Source: Aliarcobacter sp. (lineage in GTDB: Bacteria > Campylobacterota > Campylobacteria > Campylobacterales > Arcobacteraceae). From it: a stretch of 56,928 bases of DNA. Position 1 is the stretch's first letter, and each line of letters begins with the position of its first letter. Shown one piece after another: positions 8,974 through 16,272 of the stretch. The DNA is taken from positions 1 to 56,928 of the forward strand of contig JAQVLW010000012.1 of assembly GCA_028703945.1 (NCBI GenBank). The letters run 5' to 3'. A program made the position numbers and the translations under genes. The notes under the pieces are model-generated. The model did not search any database. It was not told where the DNA came from and was given only the letters and a program-made list of their open reading frames with translations.

Positions 8974-9147
8974 ATGAATAAAATTATAAAGCTTTGTGGA
9001 ACTGAAAAAAGCTATATTATCTTACCCGAAGATAAAAAATTAGAATCTCCTCAAATTTATTTTTGCAATAGTTGCCAAAGAGAAACTAAAGAGAATATTT
9101 TTTTATGTTACCCTAAAATTAAAGATAAAAAATATTTAAAACAATAA
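8974..9147 (+). CDS. Small cysteine-containing protein (57 aa)
   Basis: A short frame starting with ATG behind a GAAGAAAT ribosome site, 40 bases after aroE. It encodes 57 residues with Cys at 8, 31, 34 and 45; the YFCNSCQRE (CxxC) and FLCYPKIK parts suggest a small zinc ribbon or metal-binding knuckle. It is basic and has no membrane segment. The stop codon lies inside a perfect hairpin that could terminate transcription. I recognise no family. Codon usage is like its neighbours, so I consider it real though unproven. Confidence 0.55.
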   Translation: MNKIIKLCGTEKSYIILPEDKKLESPQIYFCNSCQRETKENIFLCYPKIKDKKYLKQ

Positions 9148-9162
9148 TCTTTGATTATTGTT
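9140..9162 (+). terminator. Hairpin overlapping the stop of the 57-residue gene
   Basis: AACAATAATC and GATTATTGTT pair perfectly over 10 base pairs around a TTT loop, followed by a T-rich stretch. It closes the aroE/57-residue transcript ahead of the next promoter at 9171. Confidence 0.55.
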
Positions 9163-9170
9163 AATCTATT

Positions 9171-9179
9171 TGTTATAAT
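9171..9179 (+). promoter_or_regulatory. Extended -10 promoter of the UPF0323 lipoprotein gene
   Basis: TGTTATAAT is a perfect -10 hexamer with a TG extension, the strongest promoter-like element I see in the window. It lies 59 bases upstream of the TTG start and directly after the preceding hairpin. Epsilonproteobacterial sigma-70 promoters usually lack a clear -35 box, consistent with this site. Confidence 0.65.
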
Positions 9180-9237
9180 ATATGCACACTTAAAAATAAA
9201 TATTATTAAAATGTATTAAAAGAAAGGATTATTAATT

Positions 9238-9933
9238 TTGAAAAAAAGAAATCATATTAAAAAAATATCAAATTATGCAATGGTCGGTGGATTAGGTTCC
9301 CTTCTTATTGTAGGACTTGTTGGATGTGGTGATAGTTCAAATGATAAAAATCAACAACAAAATAAAGCACAAAGTGATGCTTTTACAAATGCAAGTCAAA
9401 AAGAAGGCGCTTTTGTAATTGTAGAAGAATCAGCAGATGGTAAATATAAAATTGCAGACGAATTTCCAGCGGCAAAAACAACTATTGTTTTAAGAAAACC
9501 TGATGGAAGTGAGAAAATATTAACTCAAGCAGAAATAGATAAATTAGTAAAAGAAGAAGAAGTAAAAATAGATGCAGGAACTTCACCTCTTACGAATCCA
9601 AAGGCAAATGCAGAAGTAGGTAGTGGTGGAATGGGTCTTGGGGGAGTTTTATTATCTTCAATTGCAGGTGGGATGATTGGTTCTTGGCTTGGTAATAAAC
9701 TATTTAATAATCAAAATTTTCAAAATCAAAGACAAACTCAATATAAATCACCTCAAACATATAGTAAATCTCAAGGTTCATTTACAAAATCACCTGCATC
9801 AACAGGAACTTCAGGTGGAGATAAAAAAAGTGGATTTTTCGGTGGGAATAATAATTCAAATACAAGTTCTTCATCTTCTACTTCAAAATCTTCTTCTTTC
9901 TCATCTCCATCAACTACAAGTACAGGAGGTTGA
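9238..9933 (+). CDS. UPF0323 family lipoprotein
   Basis: Exported lipoprotein of 231 residues, known from Campylobacter and Helicobacter as UPF0323. Start is TTG at 9238, preceded by AAAGGAT. A basic N-terminus and hydrophobic segment end in LVGLVGC-type lipobox IVGLVGCG (lipidated Cys30). The folded part includes GAFVIVEESADGKYKIADEF and LRKPDGSEKILTQAEID. Then comes a glycine-rich hydrophobic patch (about 125-160) and a low-complexity Ser/Gly/Thr tail ending TSTGG. The next gene starts two bases after its stop and encodes a glutathionylspermidine-synthase-like enzyme. Function is unknown; the layout recalls E. coli YgiB (DUF1190) next to YgiC. Confidence 0.88.
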   Translation: MKKRNHIKKISNYAMVGGLGSLLIVGLVGCGDSSNDKNQQQNKAQSDAFTNASQKEGAFVIVEESADGKYKIADEFPAAKTTIVLRKPDGSEKILTQAEIDKLVKEEEVKIDAGTSPLTNPKANAEVGSGGMGLGGVLLSSIAGGMIGSWLGNKLFNNQNFQNQRQTQYKSPQTYSKSQGSFTKSPASTGTSGGDKKSGFFGGNNNSNTSSSSSTSKSSSFSSPSTTSTGG

Positions 9934-9935
9934 TT

Positions 9936-11114
9936 ATGAAATTAGAAAAATTAAAACCATTAAGTGATGAATATTTAGAATCAATAGGTTTTGTATGGCA
10001 CACAGATAGCGATAATTCATCTTATGTTAGTGATGAAATAGTGGTAATCAATGAAAATGAAGCAAATGCTTATTATGAAGCAACAAATGAATTATATGAT
10101 ATGTTCGCAGAAGCTGGACAATATGTAATTGATAATGATTTATTTCATGATTTAAATATTCCTTTTAATTTAGTTGAAATGATAAAAGAATCATGGGAAA
10201 ATGACGTTCACTGGCATCTATATTCAAGATTTGATTTAGCAGGTGGAATAGATGGTAAACCTATTAAATTAATTGAATTTAACGCAGATACACCAACTTC
10301 ACTTTTTGAAACAGCAATTATTCAATGGGCAATGTTAAAAGCAAATGGTCTAGATGAAGCTAGTCAATTTAATAATCTTTATGAAGCACTAAAAGATAAC
10401 TTTAAAAGAATTATTACCCTTGATACTGATATTGAAAAGTTTGAAGAGCATTATTCTAATCTTGGTTGGAAAATATTATTCTCTTCAATTTCAACTTCAA
10501 GTGAAGATATAAATACTACAAAACTTTTAGAACATATTGCGAGTGAAGCTGGATTTAATACAGATTTTGAATTTATAGAAAATGTTCAATTTAGTGATGA
10601 TGGAATTTTTAAAGATGATGAACTTTTTGAATTTTGGTTTAAATTAATTCCTTGGGAAAATATTGCCATTGAAGAGAGTGAATTAGCTTTGATTTTAACT
10701 GAAATTATAAAAGAGAAAAAAGCAATTATTTTTAATCCTGCCTATACTTTGATGTTCCAATCAAAAGGGTTTATGAAGATTTTATGGGATTTATATCCAA
10801 ATCATCCCCTACTTTTAGAAACTTCTTTTGAACCTTTAATTGGAAAAAAACATGTAGAAAAAAGATGTTTTGGAAGAGAAGGTGCTAATACTAAAATCAT
10901 AAATAGTGATGGAAGTATTGATGAACAAACTGATGGGGTTTATGAAGGTCATAAAGCAATATATCAAGAATATGTAGAATTCCCAAGAGATTCAAATGGA
11001 AACTATTATCAAGCTGGAGTATTTTTTGCCTATGAAGCTTGTGGATTAGGATTTAGACGTGGTGGAAAAATCTTAAATAATATGTCAAAATTCGTGGGTC
11101 ACATCATAAAATAA
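9936..11114 (+). CDS. Glutathionylspermidine synthase-like ATP-grasp protein
   Basis: A 392-residue member of the GSP_synth (PF03738) family that includes E. coli YgiC/YjfC, ATP-grasp C-N ligases. The ATG at 9936 is six bases after a strong AGGAGG; the TTG at 9930 abuts that site and is rejected. Recognisable blocks are YSRFDLAGGIDGKPIKLIEF and NADTPTSLFETA, the ATP-binding KRCFGREGANTKI, and the C-terminal FRRGGKILNNMSKFVGH. It lacks the amidase domain of E. coli Gss. The substrate of this subgroup is not established; an amide bond between a peptide and a polyamine-like amine is the family expectation. Confidence 0.88.
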   Translation: MKLEKLKPLSDEYLESIGFVWHTDSDNSSYVSDEIVVINENEANAYYEATNELYDMFAEAGQYVIDNDLFHDLNIPFNLVEMIKESWENDVHWHLYSRFDLAGGIDGKPIKLIEFNADTPTSLFETAIIQWAMLKANGLDEASQFNNLYEALKDNFKRIITLDTDIEKFEEHYSNLGWKILFSSISTSSEDINTTKLLEHIASEAGFNTDFEFIENVQFSDDGIFKDDELFEFWFKLIPWENIAIEESELALILTEIIKEKKAIIFNPAYTLMFQSKGFMKILWDLYPNHPLLLETSFEPLIGKKHVEKRCFGREGANTKIINSDGSIDEQTDGVYEGHKAIYQEYVEFPRDSNGNYYQAGVFFAYEACGLGFRRGGKILNNMSKFVGHIIK

Positions 11115-11120
11115 TAAAAA

Positions 11121-11144
11121 GGCTTATTGTAATAGCAATAAGCC
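11121..11144. terminator. Perfect 9-bp hairpin after the GSP-synthase-like gene
   Basis: GGCTTATTG and CAATAAGCC pair perfectly around a six-base loop, seven bases after the stop. An A tract precedes it but no T tract follows on the plus strand, so it may act as a weak terminator or as an mRNA 3'-end stabiliser. Confidence 0.6.
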
Positions 11145-11224
11145 AACTTACATATAAAAATCATTACACAAAAAACATACAATTTATTGAAATAATGTAA
11201 AAAATTAGAATTAAAAGTAGAATA

Positions 11225-11710
11225 ATGAAAATATTAATATTAGTAAGTATCCTTTGTGTAAGTTTATTTAGTTGGGATTTTAACTACAATGAACTTACAG
11301 AAAACGAAACAAAACTAACAGAAAAACTTATAAAAATTGGTGAACCTCATGGTTTAGGACTAGAACTCGCTGCTATTGGAATAATAGAAACAAGATTAGG
11401 AAAATATGAATCAAACAATAACTATATTTGTGGTATACATCAAATTAATACAAAAATAGCTATGAAAAGAATCGGAAGTAATGGAGATAAAAATAAATTT
11501 TGTAATGAAATAAATACAAATAAAAATCTTAGCTCAATCCTTGCATTAAATGAATTAATTTATTGGAAAAAATACACAAGAAATAATATTAAAAAAATGA
11601 TTACAAATTATAACTCTGGATTTGAAAAATCTAGTCATAGTGATGAATATTTAAGAAGATTTATGATTGTTTATAAAGAATTAAAAAAAGAAAAAGTATT
11701 ACATGGATAA
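11225..11710 (+). CDS. Exported lysozyme/transglycosylase-like protein
   Basis: 161 residues with an N-terminal signal peptide (about 1-16, ending near LFSW). The body fits a small goose-lysozyme/SLT fold: a catalytic-Glu-like AAIGIIETRLGKYE, then CGIHQINTK, ALNELIYWKKY and MITNYNSG, in the order seen in lytic transglycosylases. It would cleave peptidoglycan in the periplasm, perhaps for assembly of a machine or wall turnover. It is a single-gene unit between the hairpin at 11121 and the minus-strand tRNA. Assignment is by motif order, so moderate. Confidence 0.65.
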   Translation: MKILILVSILCVSLFSWDFNYNELTENETKLTEKLIKIGEPHGLGLELAAIGIIETRLGKYESNNNYICGIHQINTKIAMKRIGSNGDKNKFCNEINTNKNLSSILALNELIYWKKYTRNNIKKMITNYNSGFEKSSHSDEYLRRFMIVYKELKKEKVLHG

Positions 11711-11711
11711 T

Positions 11712-11750
11712 TTAAAAAAAAGAAAAAGAAATAAATTTTTCTTTTTATAA
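11712..11750. terminator. AT-rich bidirectional terminator candidate
   Basis: AAAAAGAAAAA and TTTTTCTTTTT can pair over 11 bases with an eight-base loop. It sits between the convergent lysozyme-like gene (plus) and tRNA-Leu (minus), where a two-way terminator is expected. Confidence 0.5.
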
Positions 11751-11758
11751 GTAACACA

Positions 11759-11843
11759 TGGTGCCCGTGGTCGGACTCGAACCGACAAGCCGTGAAGCGG
11801 TTGATTTTGAATCAACTGAGTTTACCAATTTCTCCACACGGGC
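11759..11843 (-). tRNA. tRNA-Leu (anticodon CAA)
   Basis: Reads UUG codons. On the minus strand the acceptor arms GCCCGTG and CACGGGC pair perfectly, followed by an A discriminator and an encoded CCA. The T arm is GTCGG-TTCGAGT-CCGAC. The anticodon arm GTTGA/TCAAC encloses the seven-base loop TTCAAAA with anticodon CAA. A long variable arm marks it as class II (Leu/Ser/Tyr). Length is 85 bases with CCA. Confidence 0.95.
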
Positions 11844-11850
11844 TTTAAAG

Positions 11851-11878
11851 TTATAAAAGGCTAAAAAGCCTTTTATAA
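11851..11878 (-). terminator. Terminator of the HU gene
   Basis: TTATAAAAGGC and GCCTTTTATAA form a perfect 11-bp stem just beyond the HU stop and eight bases before the tRNA. It separates the protein transcript from the tRNA, or allows partial read-through into it. Confidence 0.65.
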
Positions 11879-11882
11879 AAAA

Positions 11883-12161
11883 TTATTTACCAGATACTGC
11901 TTCTTTTAAAGCTTTACCAACTTTAAATTTAGCAACAGTCGTAGCTGCAACATTAACAGTTTTGTCAGTTCCTGGAACTTTAGCTGTTCTAGCCGCTCTA
12001 TCAGCAGTTGTAAACGTTCCAAATCCAATAAAGCTTACAGATTCTTTTTTTACTAATGCCTCTGTAATTGTATCTAATACAGCCTCAACTGCACCCTTTG
12101 CATCTTTTTTAGATAAACCAGCTTTTGCAGCTACTGCGTCGATAAATTCTGCTTTGTTCAT
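11883..12161 (-). CDS. hup: HU family DNA-binding protein
   Basis: Nucleoid-associated histone-like protein, 92 residues. The N-terminal MNKAEFIDAVAAKAGLSKKD dimerisation helices are typical; GFGTFTTADRAAR leads into the beta-arm. The arm carries AARTAKVPGT where most HU proteins have RxGRNPxTG, so the arm tip is unusual, as in several epsilonproteobacterial HU proteins. FKVGKALKEAV closes the fold. A strong AAAAGGAG ribosome site precedes the ATG. It is monocistronic, with a terminator directly after. Confidence 0.95.
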   Translation of the reverse strand: MNKAEFIDAVAAKAGLSKKDAKGAVEAVLDTITEALVKKESVSFIGFGTFTTADRAARTAKVPGTDKTVNVAATTVAKFKVGKALKEAVSGK

Positions 12162-12258
12162 GGATGAACTCCTTTTATAAAATTTAATTGTGAAAACTTT
12201 ATAGTATTTAAGCTTTGAAATAGCTAAAATTAGGGCATTTCATCGATAAATAAGAATA

Positions 12259-12264
12259 ATTATA
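12259..12264 (-). promoter_or_regulatory. Candidate -10 element upstream of the HU gene
   Basis: On the minus strand TTATAAT (TATAAT) lies about 98 bases upstream of the HU start. A second weaker TATAAA-type match (forward CTTTATAGTATTTA) lies closer. Either could drive the gene; the choice is uncertain. Confidence 0.4.
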
Positions 12265-12282
12265 AGCAAATATATAAATTTT

Positions 12283-12861
12283 TTATTCAAAAGAGGTTTT
12301 TATACTCAAAAGTCGACAAGAATTTTCTAAAATAGCAATCTTTTTTACAAGCTCATGAATATCCCTATCATAAACATAAGTACCTATTCCTTTTATCACC
12401 ATTATATTATTATCTGACTCTTTTAAATACTTTGTAATTTCTAAAGCATTTCTTTTATACCAAGTTGAAAAATCACCTGGATTATAAATTGAAATCTCTC
12501 CAAATGTTACCTTTCCAAAGAAATCTTCAAAAACTATTTTGTCATGTTCAAAAGTATATGCCGTTGTATAAATAGGCATTCCAAAAGCTATATATTTTGC
12601 TTCATGAATATTTGCGTAAATTGTTGCATGAATATGTGATTCCATACTTGCAATATGCCATCTATAATCTTGTTTACTAATATTTAAACTACAAAATGAA
12701 TTCTCATCCATTTCATCAAAAATTGCATCACTTGTATTAATCATAAAATCATGTTGATCAATCTTTGCAGATATTGAGCCATGATAAATACCAAAGAAAT
12801 TCTTTCTAAACATTGTTAAAGATAAGTCAGCGAGTAATTTCACAGTAGATTTATCAACCAT
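12283..12861 (-). CDS. Class II aldolase/adducin family protein
   Basis: 192 residues from ATG 12861; the longer frame to 12960 would run through the divergent promoter and into rsmH, so it is rejected. The fold fits class II aldolase/adducin: GSISAKIDQHDFMI, the metal-binding His cluster in ESHIHATIYANIHEAKY, and NNIMVIKGIGTYVY with the usual late glycine. Known members cleave or epimerise sugar phosphates or act in methionine salvage; which applies here cannot be told. Divergent from rsmH with overlapping promoters. Confidence 0.75.
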   Translation of the reverse strand: MVDKSTVKLLADLSLTMFRKNFFGIYHGSISAKIDQHDFMINTSDAIFDEMDENSFCSLNISKQDYRWHIASMESHIHATIYANIHEAKYIAFGMPIYTTAYTFEHDKIVFEDFFGKVTFGEISIYNPGDFSTWYKRNALEITKYLKESDNNIMVIKGIGTYVYDRDIHELVKKIAILENSCRLLSIKTSFE

Positions 12862-12888
12862 TTTAAAAGCCTTAAATATATTTTGGAT

Positions 12889-12898
12889 ATTATATACT
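12889..12898. promoter_or_regulatory. Overlapping divergent -10 elements for the aldolase-like gene and rsmH
   Basis: On the minus strand TATAAT (12894-12889) points to the aldolase start about 28 bases away. On the plus strand TATACT (12893-12898) points to rsmH 22 bases away. The two -10 boxes share two bases, so initiation in the two directions should be mutually exclusive. Confidence 0.5.
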
Positions 12899-12920
12899 AA
12901 TTTAAATAAGGACCGTTTTA

Positions 12921-13823
12921 ATGAATATCCCACACATCCCTGTTTTGTATAAAGAAACATTAGAAACTTTCAAAGATATAAATGATGGATATATAATAGA
13001 TTGTACAACAGGGTTTGCAGGTCATAGTAGTGGATTATTAACTTCTAATGAAAATGTAAAATTAATTTGTAATGATCAAGATGATGAAGCTTTAGAATTT
13101 AGTAAAAAAAGATTAGAACCATATACTCAAAGAGTTATTTTCAATAAAGGTAATTTTGAACATGTCATTGATACGTTTAAAAATTATGAAATTAGAGGTA
13201 TTCTTGCAGATATTGGAGTCTCTTCTTTGCAACTTGATAAATTAGATAGAGGGTTTGGTTTTGATAGCAATACTTTAGATATGAGAATGAATCAAAACCA
13301 AAGCTTAGACGCAGCAACTGTTGTAAATGCATATTCTTTAGCTGAACTTGAAAGGGTTTTCAAAGATTGTGGAGAAGTTAGAGAATATAAAAAAGTTGCA
13401 TCATTAATCTTAAATAATAGACCTTTTACAAGTGCAAAAGAGATTTCAGAGCTTTTAGGCAAAAAAATGTCAAAAGGGAAAATTCACCCAGCAACTCTAC
13501 CTTTTCAAGGAATTAGAATAGAAGTAAATGATGAACTTGGTGTTTTAGAACGACTTTTTGATTCTTTAGAAAATGCAAAATTTAAAAATTGTATAGTTGC
13601 AATCATTTCCTTTCATTCATTAGAAGATAGAATTGTAAAGAATTATTTTAAAAAATGGACAAAATCTTGTATTTGTCCTAATGGTGTTTTTAGATGCGAG
13701 TGTGGAAATAATCATGCTTTAGGTAAAATTATAACAAAAAAACCTATAATTCCAACTGCGCTTGAAATTAAACAAAACCCGAGAAGTAGAAGCTCAAAAT
13801 TAAGGATTTTTAAATTTGACTAA
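12921..13823 (+). CDS. rsmH: 16S rRNA (cytosine1402-N4)-methyltransferase RsmH
   Basis: Methylates N4 of C1402 in the ribosomal P site of 16S rRNA, using SAM. It has 300 residues. Signatures: HIPVLYKETLE, the SAM-binding IIDCTTGFAGHSSGLL, DIGVSSLQLDKLDRGFGF, MRMNQNQSLDA, and ISFHSLEDRIVK. The start ATG follows TAAGGA. As in many bacteria it heads a cell-division pair; the FtsL-like gene overlaps its end by eight bases. Confidence 0.96.
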   Translation: MNIPHIPVLYKETLETFKDINDGYIIDCTTGFAGHSSGLLTSNENVKLICNDQDDEALEFSKKRLEPYTQRVIFNKGNFEHVIDTFKNYEIRGILADIGVSSLQLDKLDRGFGFDSNTLDMRMNQNQSLDAATVVNAYSLAELERVFKDCGEVREYKKVASLILNNRPFTSAKEISELLGKKMSKGKIHPATLPFQGIRIEVNDELGVLERLFDSLENAKFKNCIVAIISFHSLEDRIVKNYFKKWTKSCICPNGVFRCECGNNHALGKIITKKPIIPTALEIKQNPRSRSSKLRIFKFD

Positions 13824-14076
13824 GTTAAATGCTAGCAACTCATTGTTTATGGTTTTCGTACTATTGTTTATTGCGCTATTTTTGTATTTTCCTAAAATAT
13901 ATTTAAGAAGTAATATTTATTATACAAGTAAAGATATAAATAGATTATATGCACATTATATTTCGCTACAAGAGGAAAATATTTTTTTATCACAACAACT
14001 TGAAGATATGAAATTCAAAAATCAAATTATTGATTCTCTGTTATTTAATCCTCTGGAACAAAATAAACAAAAATAA
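13816..14076 (+). CDS. FtsL-like bitopic membrane protein
   Basis: 86 residues: a short N-terminus, one membrane segment (about 9-28, FMVFVLLFIALFLYF), then a periplasmic helical part with heptad-like leucines (INRLYAHYISLQEENIFLSQQLEDM). Size, topology and position directly after rsmH are those of the divisome protein FtsL, though sequence identity cannot be judged by eye because FtsL is poorly conserved. The start is TTG at 13816, overlapping rsmH by eight bases, so expression is probably coupled. Confidence 0.65.
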   Translation: MTKLNASNSLFMVFVLLFIALFLYFPKIYLRSNIYYTSKDINRLYAHYISLQEENIFLSQQLEDMKFKNQIIDSLLFNPLEQNKQK

Positions 14077-14088
14077 TAAAAATTTTAT

Positions 14089-15366
14089 TTATAAAATAAC
14101 TATTCCTTGAATTTTATTTAGTATATTTGTATCTTCATCAAAGTCTTTAATACCTTTTCCTGGTTCTAAAGTCGTAACCGTTGCTTTTCCTATGATATGT
14201 CTGTATTTTTTACCATTACTATCTTTTAATCTTACACTCCACATATTATGTAAAACCAAAGGTTCATTTTCTTTGATTCCAATATAAAGCATAATATGAC
14301 CTTTTAAATATACTAAAGTAGAAAAAGGAACACCATTATTTTTGATAAACTCTTTTTTCTCATTATTTGTTAAGTTTGACATATCAAGATATTTTCCATT
14401 TGAAAGTTGTGCTTTTGAGTTTCTATGTAAAAATTTTCCAAAAGTTGCAAAATAATCTTGAGTAAAACTAGAACAATCTCTATTATTTAACAATCCACCC
14501 CAACCATAAGGTTCATCAATTAATTGTTTTGCTATTTTGATTCTATTTTCAGAATTAAAAGTAAGTGGCATAGATTCAACTTCATCATTATTTAGGTCAA
14601 TATATGAAATATAAGCATTTTGATTATCATCTTTTTTTGCAATTATATATCTGTTATTTTTTTTAGGAAATATAGTAGCAACTTTTACATATTCTCTAAA
14701 TATTGGGTCATAAATTGGGAATTTTTCTTTTACAGAAACAAAATAATTTGAAGTTTTAAACTCTTGAATGAAATCATTATCAACATAAGCAATAGTTCCT
14801 ATTTCAACCCAACCACCAACTGTACTTGATTCTATATAAGCCCAAGCTCTATCTTTTGATAAATGAGAAACTATTATAGGAGTATTGATTTTGAGTGAAG
14901 AGTTTTGATTGTAATCAAAGGGAAAACCTTCTCCTGGCTGAGTTGGGTCATAAAACATTGGTGAGTTTGTAGGAAGGACTCTAATATTTACATTTTTTAA
15001 AGTTATTGCCTTTTTTACTAAAATATTATAATCATTAAAATTCGAATTTTCTATTTGTTTATCAAACCAAGAAGCTGTTGCTAATTGATGATTTTCTAAA
15101 TAAACTTTTTTATTTTTATAAGATTGTCCCCACATAGCTTCTAATTTTGGAAAAGAAACTTTTGTTGAATTCCAAGGTTTGAAATATTTATTAAAAAAAT
15201 CCTTCGAAACTTCCGTAGAATTAAAAGAGTTATCATTTGCTGTTGTTGCTAAAACTTCTATATCACTATTTTTTACTTGTGATAACACAGGCTCTTTTAC
15301 AGAACAAGCACTAAATAATAAAGTTATAACTAAAATAAGTAATACTTGTTTGTATGATTTACTCAT
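14089..15366 (-). CDS. SH3-domain NlpC/P60 lipoprotein (peptidoglycan hydrolase)
   Basis: 425-residue cell-wall hydrolase. A signal peptide ends in LLFSAC (lipidated Cys21). The middle part carries two bacterial SH3-like domains (about 120-270; RAWAYIESSTVGGWVEI). The C-terminal NlpC/P60 papain-like domain has the catalytic Cys298 in NNRDCSSFTQDYF, His357 in GHIMLYIG, and a third polar residue near LHNMW (His373). Domain order matches the N-terminal-stabilised NlpC/P60 proteins that cleave gamma-D-Glu to diaminopimelate bonds. Convergent with the FtsL-like gene, only 12 bases apart. Confidence 0.9.
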   Translation of the reverse strand: MSKSYKQVLLILVITLLFSACSVKEPVLSQVKNSDIEVLATTANDNSFNSTEVSKDFFNKYFKPWNSTKVSFPKLEAMWGQSYKNKKVYLENHQLATASWFDKQIENSNFNDYNILVKKAITLKNVNIRVLPTNSPMFYDPTQPGEGFPFDYNQNSSLKINTPIIVSHLSKDRAWAYIESSTVGGWVEIGTIAYVDNDFIQEFKTSNYFVSVKEKFPIYDPIFREYVKVATIFPKKNNRYIIAKKDDNQNAYISYIDLNNDEVESMPLTFNSENRIKIAKQLIDEPYGWGGLLNNRDCSSFTQDYFATFGKFLHRNSKAQLSNGKYLDMSNLTNNEKKEFIKNNGVPFSTLVYLKGHIMLYIGIKENEPLVLHNMWSVRLKDSNGKKYRHIIGKATVTTLEPGKGIKDFDEDTNILNKIQGIVIL

Positions 15367-15506
15367 TTCTATCCTTTGTATAATATTAATTTTTCATTAA
15401 TTGTACCATTTTATGGTTAAAAATCTTGACTTATAAGTATAAAAGACAAGTTCTTTTCTTTTAGTAATTTATTGTTATAGTAAAGAAAATTTCTTAGGAA
15501 AATAAT

Positions 15507-15905
15507 ATGTACAAACTCTCAATAAATAAAGATTTATTTGATAATATTTTATTAAAAAAGATTAGAATATTAGAAAAAGAAAATACAAATTATTGGAAGA
15601 AAGAACTGCTTGAACCTATAATAATTGATGATAAATTAACATATAAAATTAAACAATTTGAGAAAGTAATTCTAACAAATGGACTAGGTGAAGATAAACC
15701 TCAAATGACTATTGAGTGCTTAAGAGTTGATTATTCATTAGAAAATAACTGTTTTGAATTTCATCTAGGGAAAATACTAGAAAAGAAAAATACAGCTATT
15801 AATGAAACTCAAAAAGATGTTTTAATTGAACAATTATTAAAAGAAAAAGAAGAGTTGGAAAATATTTTAATAGAGATTAGAAATAGTAAAATCTTCAATA
15901 ACTAG
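15507..15905 (+). CDS. ASCH/PUA-like domain protein
   Basis: 132-residue soluble protein. The pattern ILLKKIRILEKENTNYWKKE, then QFEKVILTNGLG, then QMTIECLRVDYS and FEFHLGKILE, resembles an ASCH/PUA-like RNA-binding barrel, in which an early basic/acidic motif and a late conserved Gly occur. The C-terminal 35 residues form a charged helix. The fold call is inference from motif spacing. Single-gene unit with a TATAGT -10-like box about 30 bases upstream and an AGGA ribosome site. Confidence 0.5.
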   Translation: MYKLSINKDLFDNILLKKIRILEKENTNYWKKELLEPIIIDDKLTYKIKQFEKVILTNGLGEDKPQMTIECLRVDYSLENNCFEFHLGKILEKKNTAINETQKDVLIEQLLKEKEELENILIEIRNSKIFNN

Positions 15906-15933
15906 AAATTATTCTAGTTATTAAAATAATAAA

Positions 15934-16212
15934 TTATTTGATGATTGTATCAGCAATTTCATTCATAGTAGCTTCAGTCATATCTTTTACTTGACCTACC
16001 ATTAAACCTTTTTGAGCTCCACCATAAGTTCCAGCTTGGTAACCTTTAAGTGCAGAAACTAAATCAGCTTTTGTAAAATCTTTAATGATTTTAGATTTTC
16101 CTAAAGCAGCTTTTTCTCCATTTGCACCATGACAAGCAGAACATTTAGCATAAGGGTTAGCAAAAGCAACACATGCAGTTAATAAAGATGCAGCAATAAT
16201 AATTTTTTTCAT
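15934..16212 (-). CDS. Periplasmic class I cytochrome c (c553 type)
   Basis: 92-residue precursor with a cleavable signal peptide (about 1-18, VAFA). The haem motif CSACH (Cys24, Cys27, His28) follows at once; Met71 in KGLMVGQV or Met78 is the likely sixth ligand. Size and the GANGEKAALGKSK stretch match the small cytochromes c553 of Campylobacterota, electron carriers between the bc1 complex and terminal oxidases or peroxidases. Maturation would need the CcsBA synthase encoded at 38147. Confidence 0.92.
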   Translation of the reverse strand: MKKIIIAASLLTACVAFANPYAKCSACHGANGEKAALGKSKIIKDFTKADLVSALKGYQAGTYGGAQKGLMVGQVKDMTEATMNEIADTIIK

Positions 16213-16272
16213 AGATAATCCTTTTTTTTGTTCCTATAATTATAATAGAATTTAGATTAGACTTTATTGATT

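Noticed and set aside
9677..9967. Plus-strand open frame of 96 codons over the end of the UPF0323 gene
   Set aside because: It is an alternate frame through a low-complexity region; composition is Leu/His-rich, and it overlaps both real genes.
12862..12960. Longer start of the class II aldolase gene
   Set aside because: It would overlap rsmH and the promoter pair; the ATG at 12861 has an AAGG ribosome site and begins the conserved domain.
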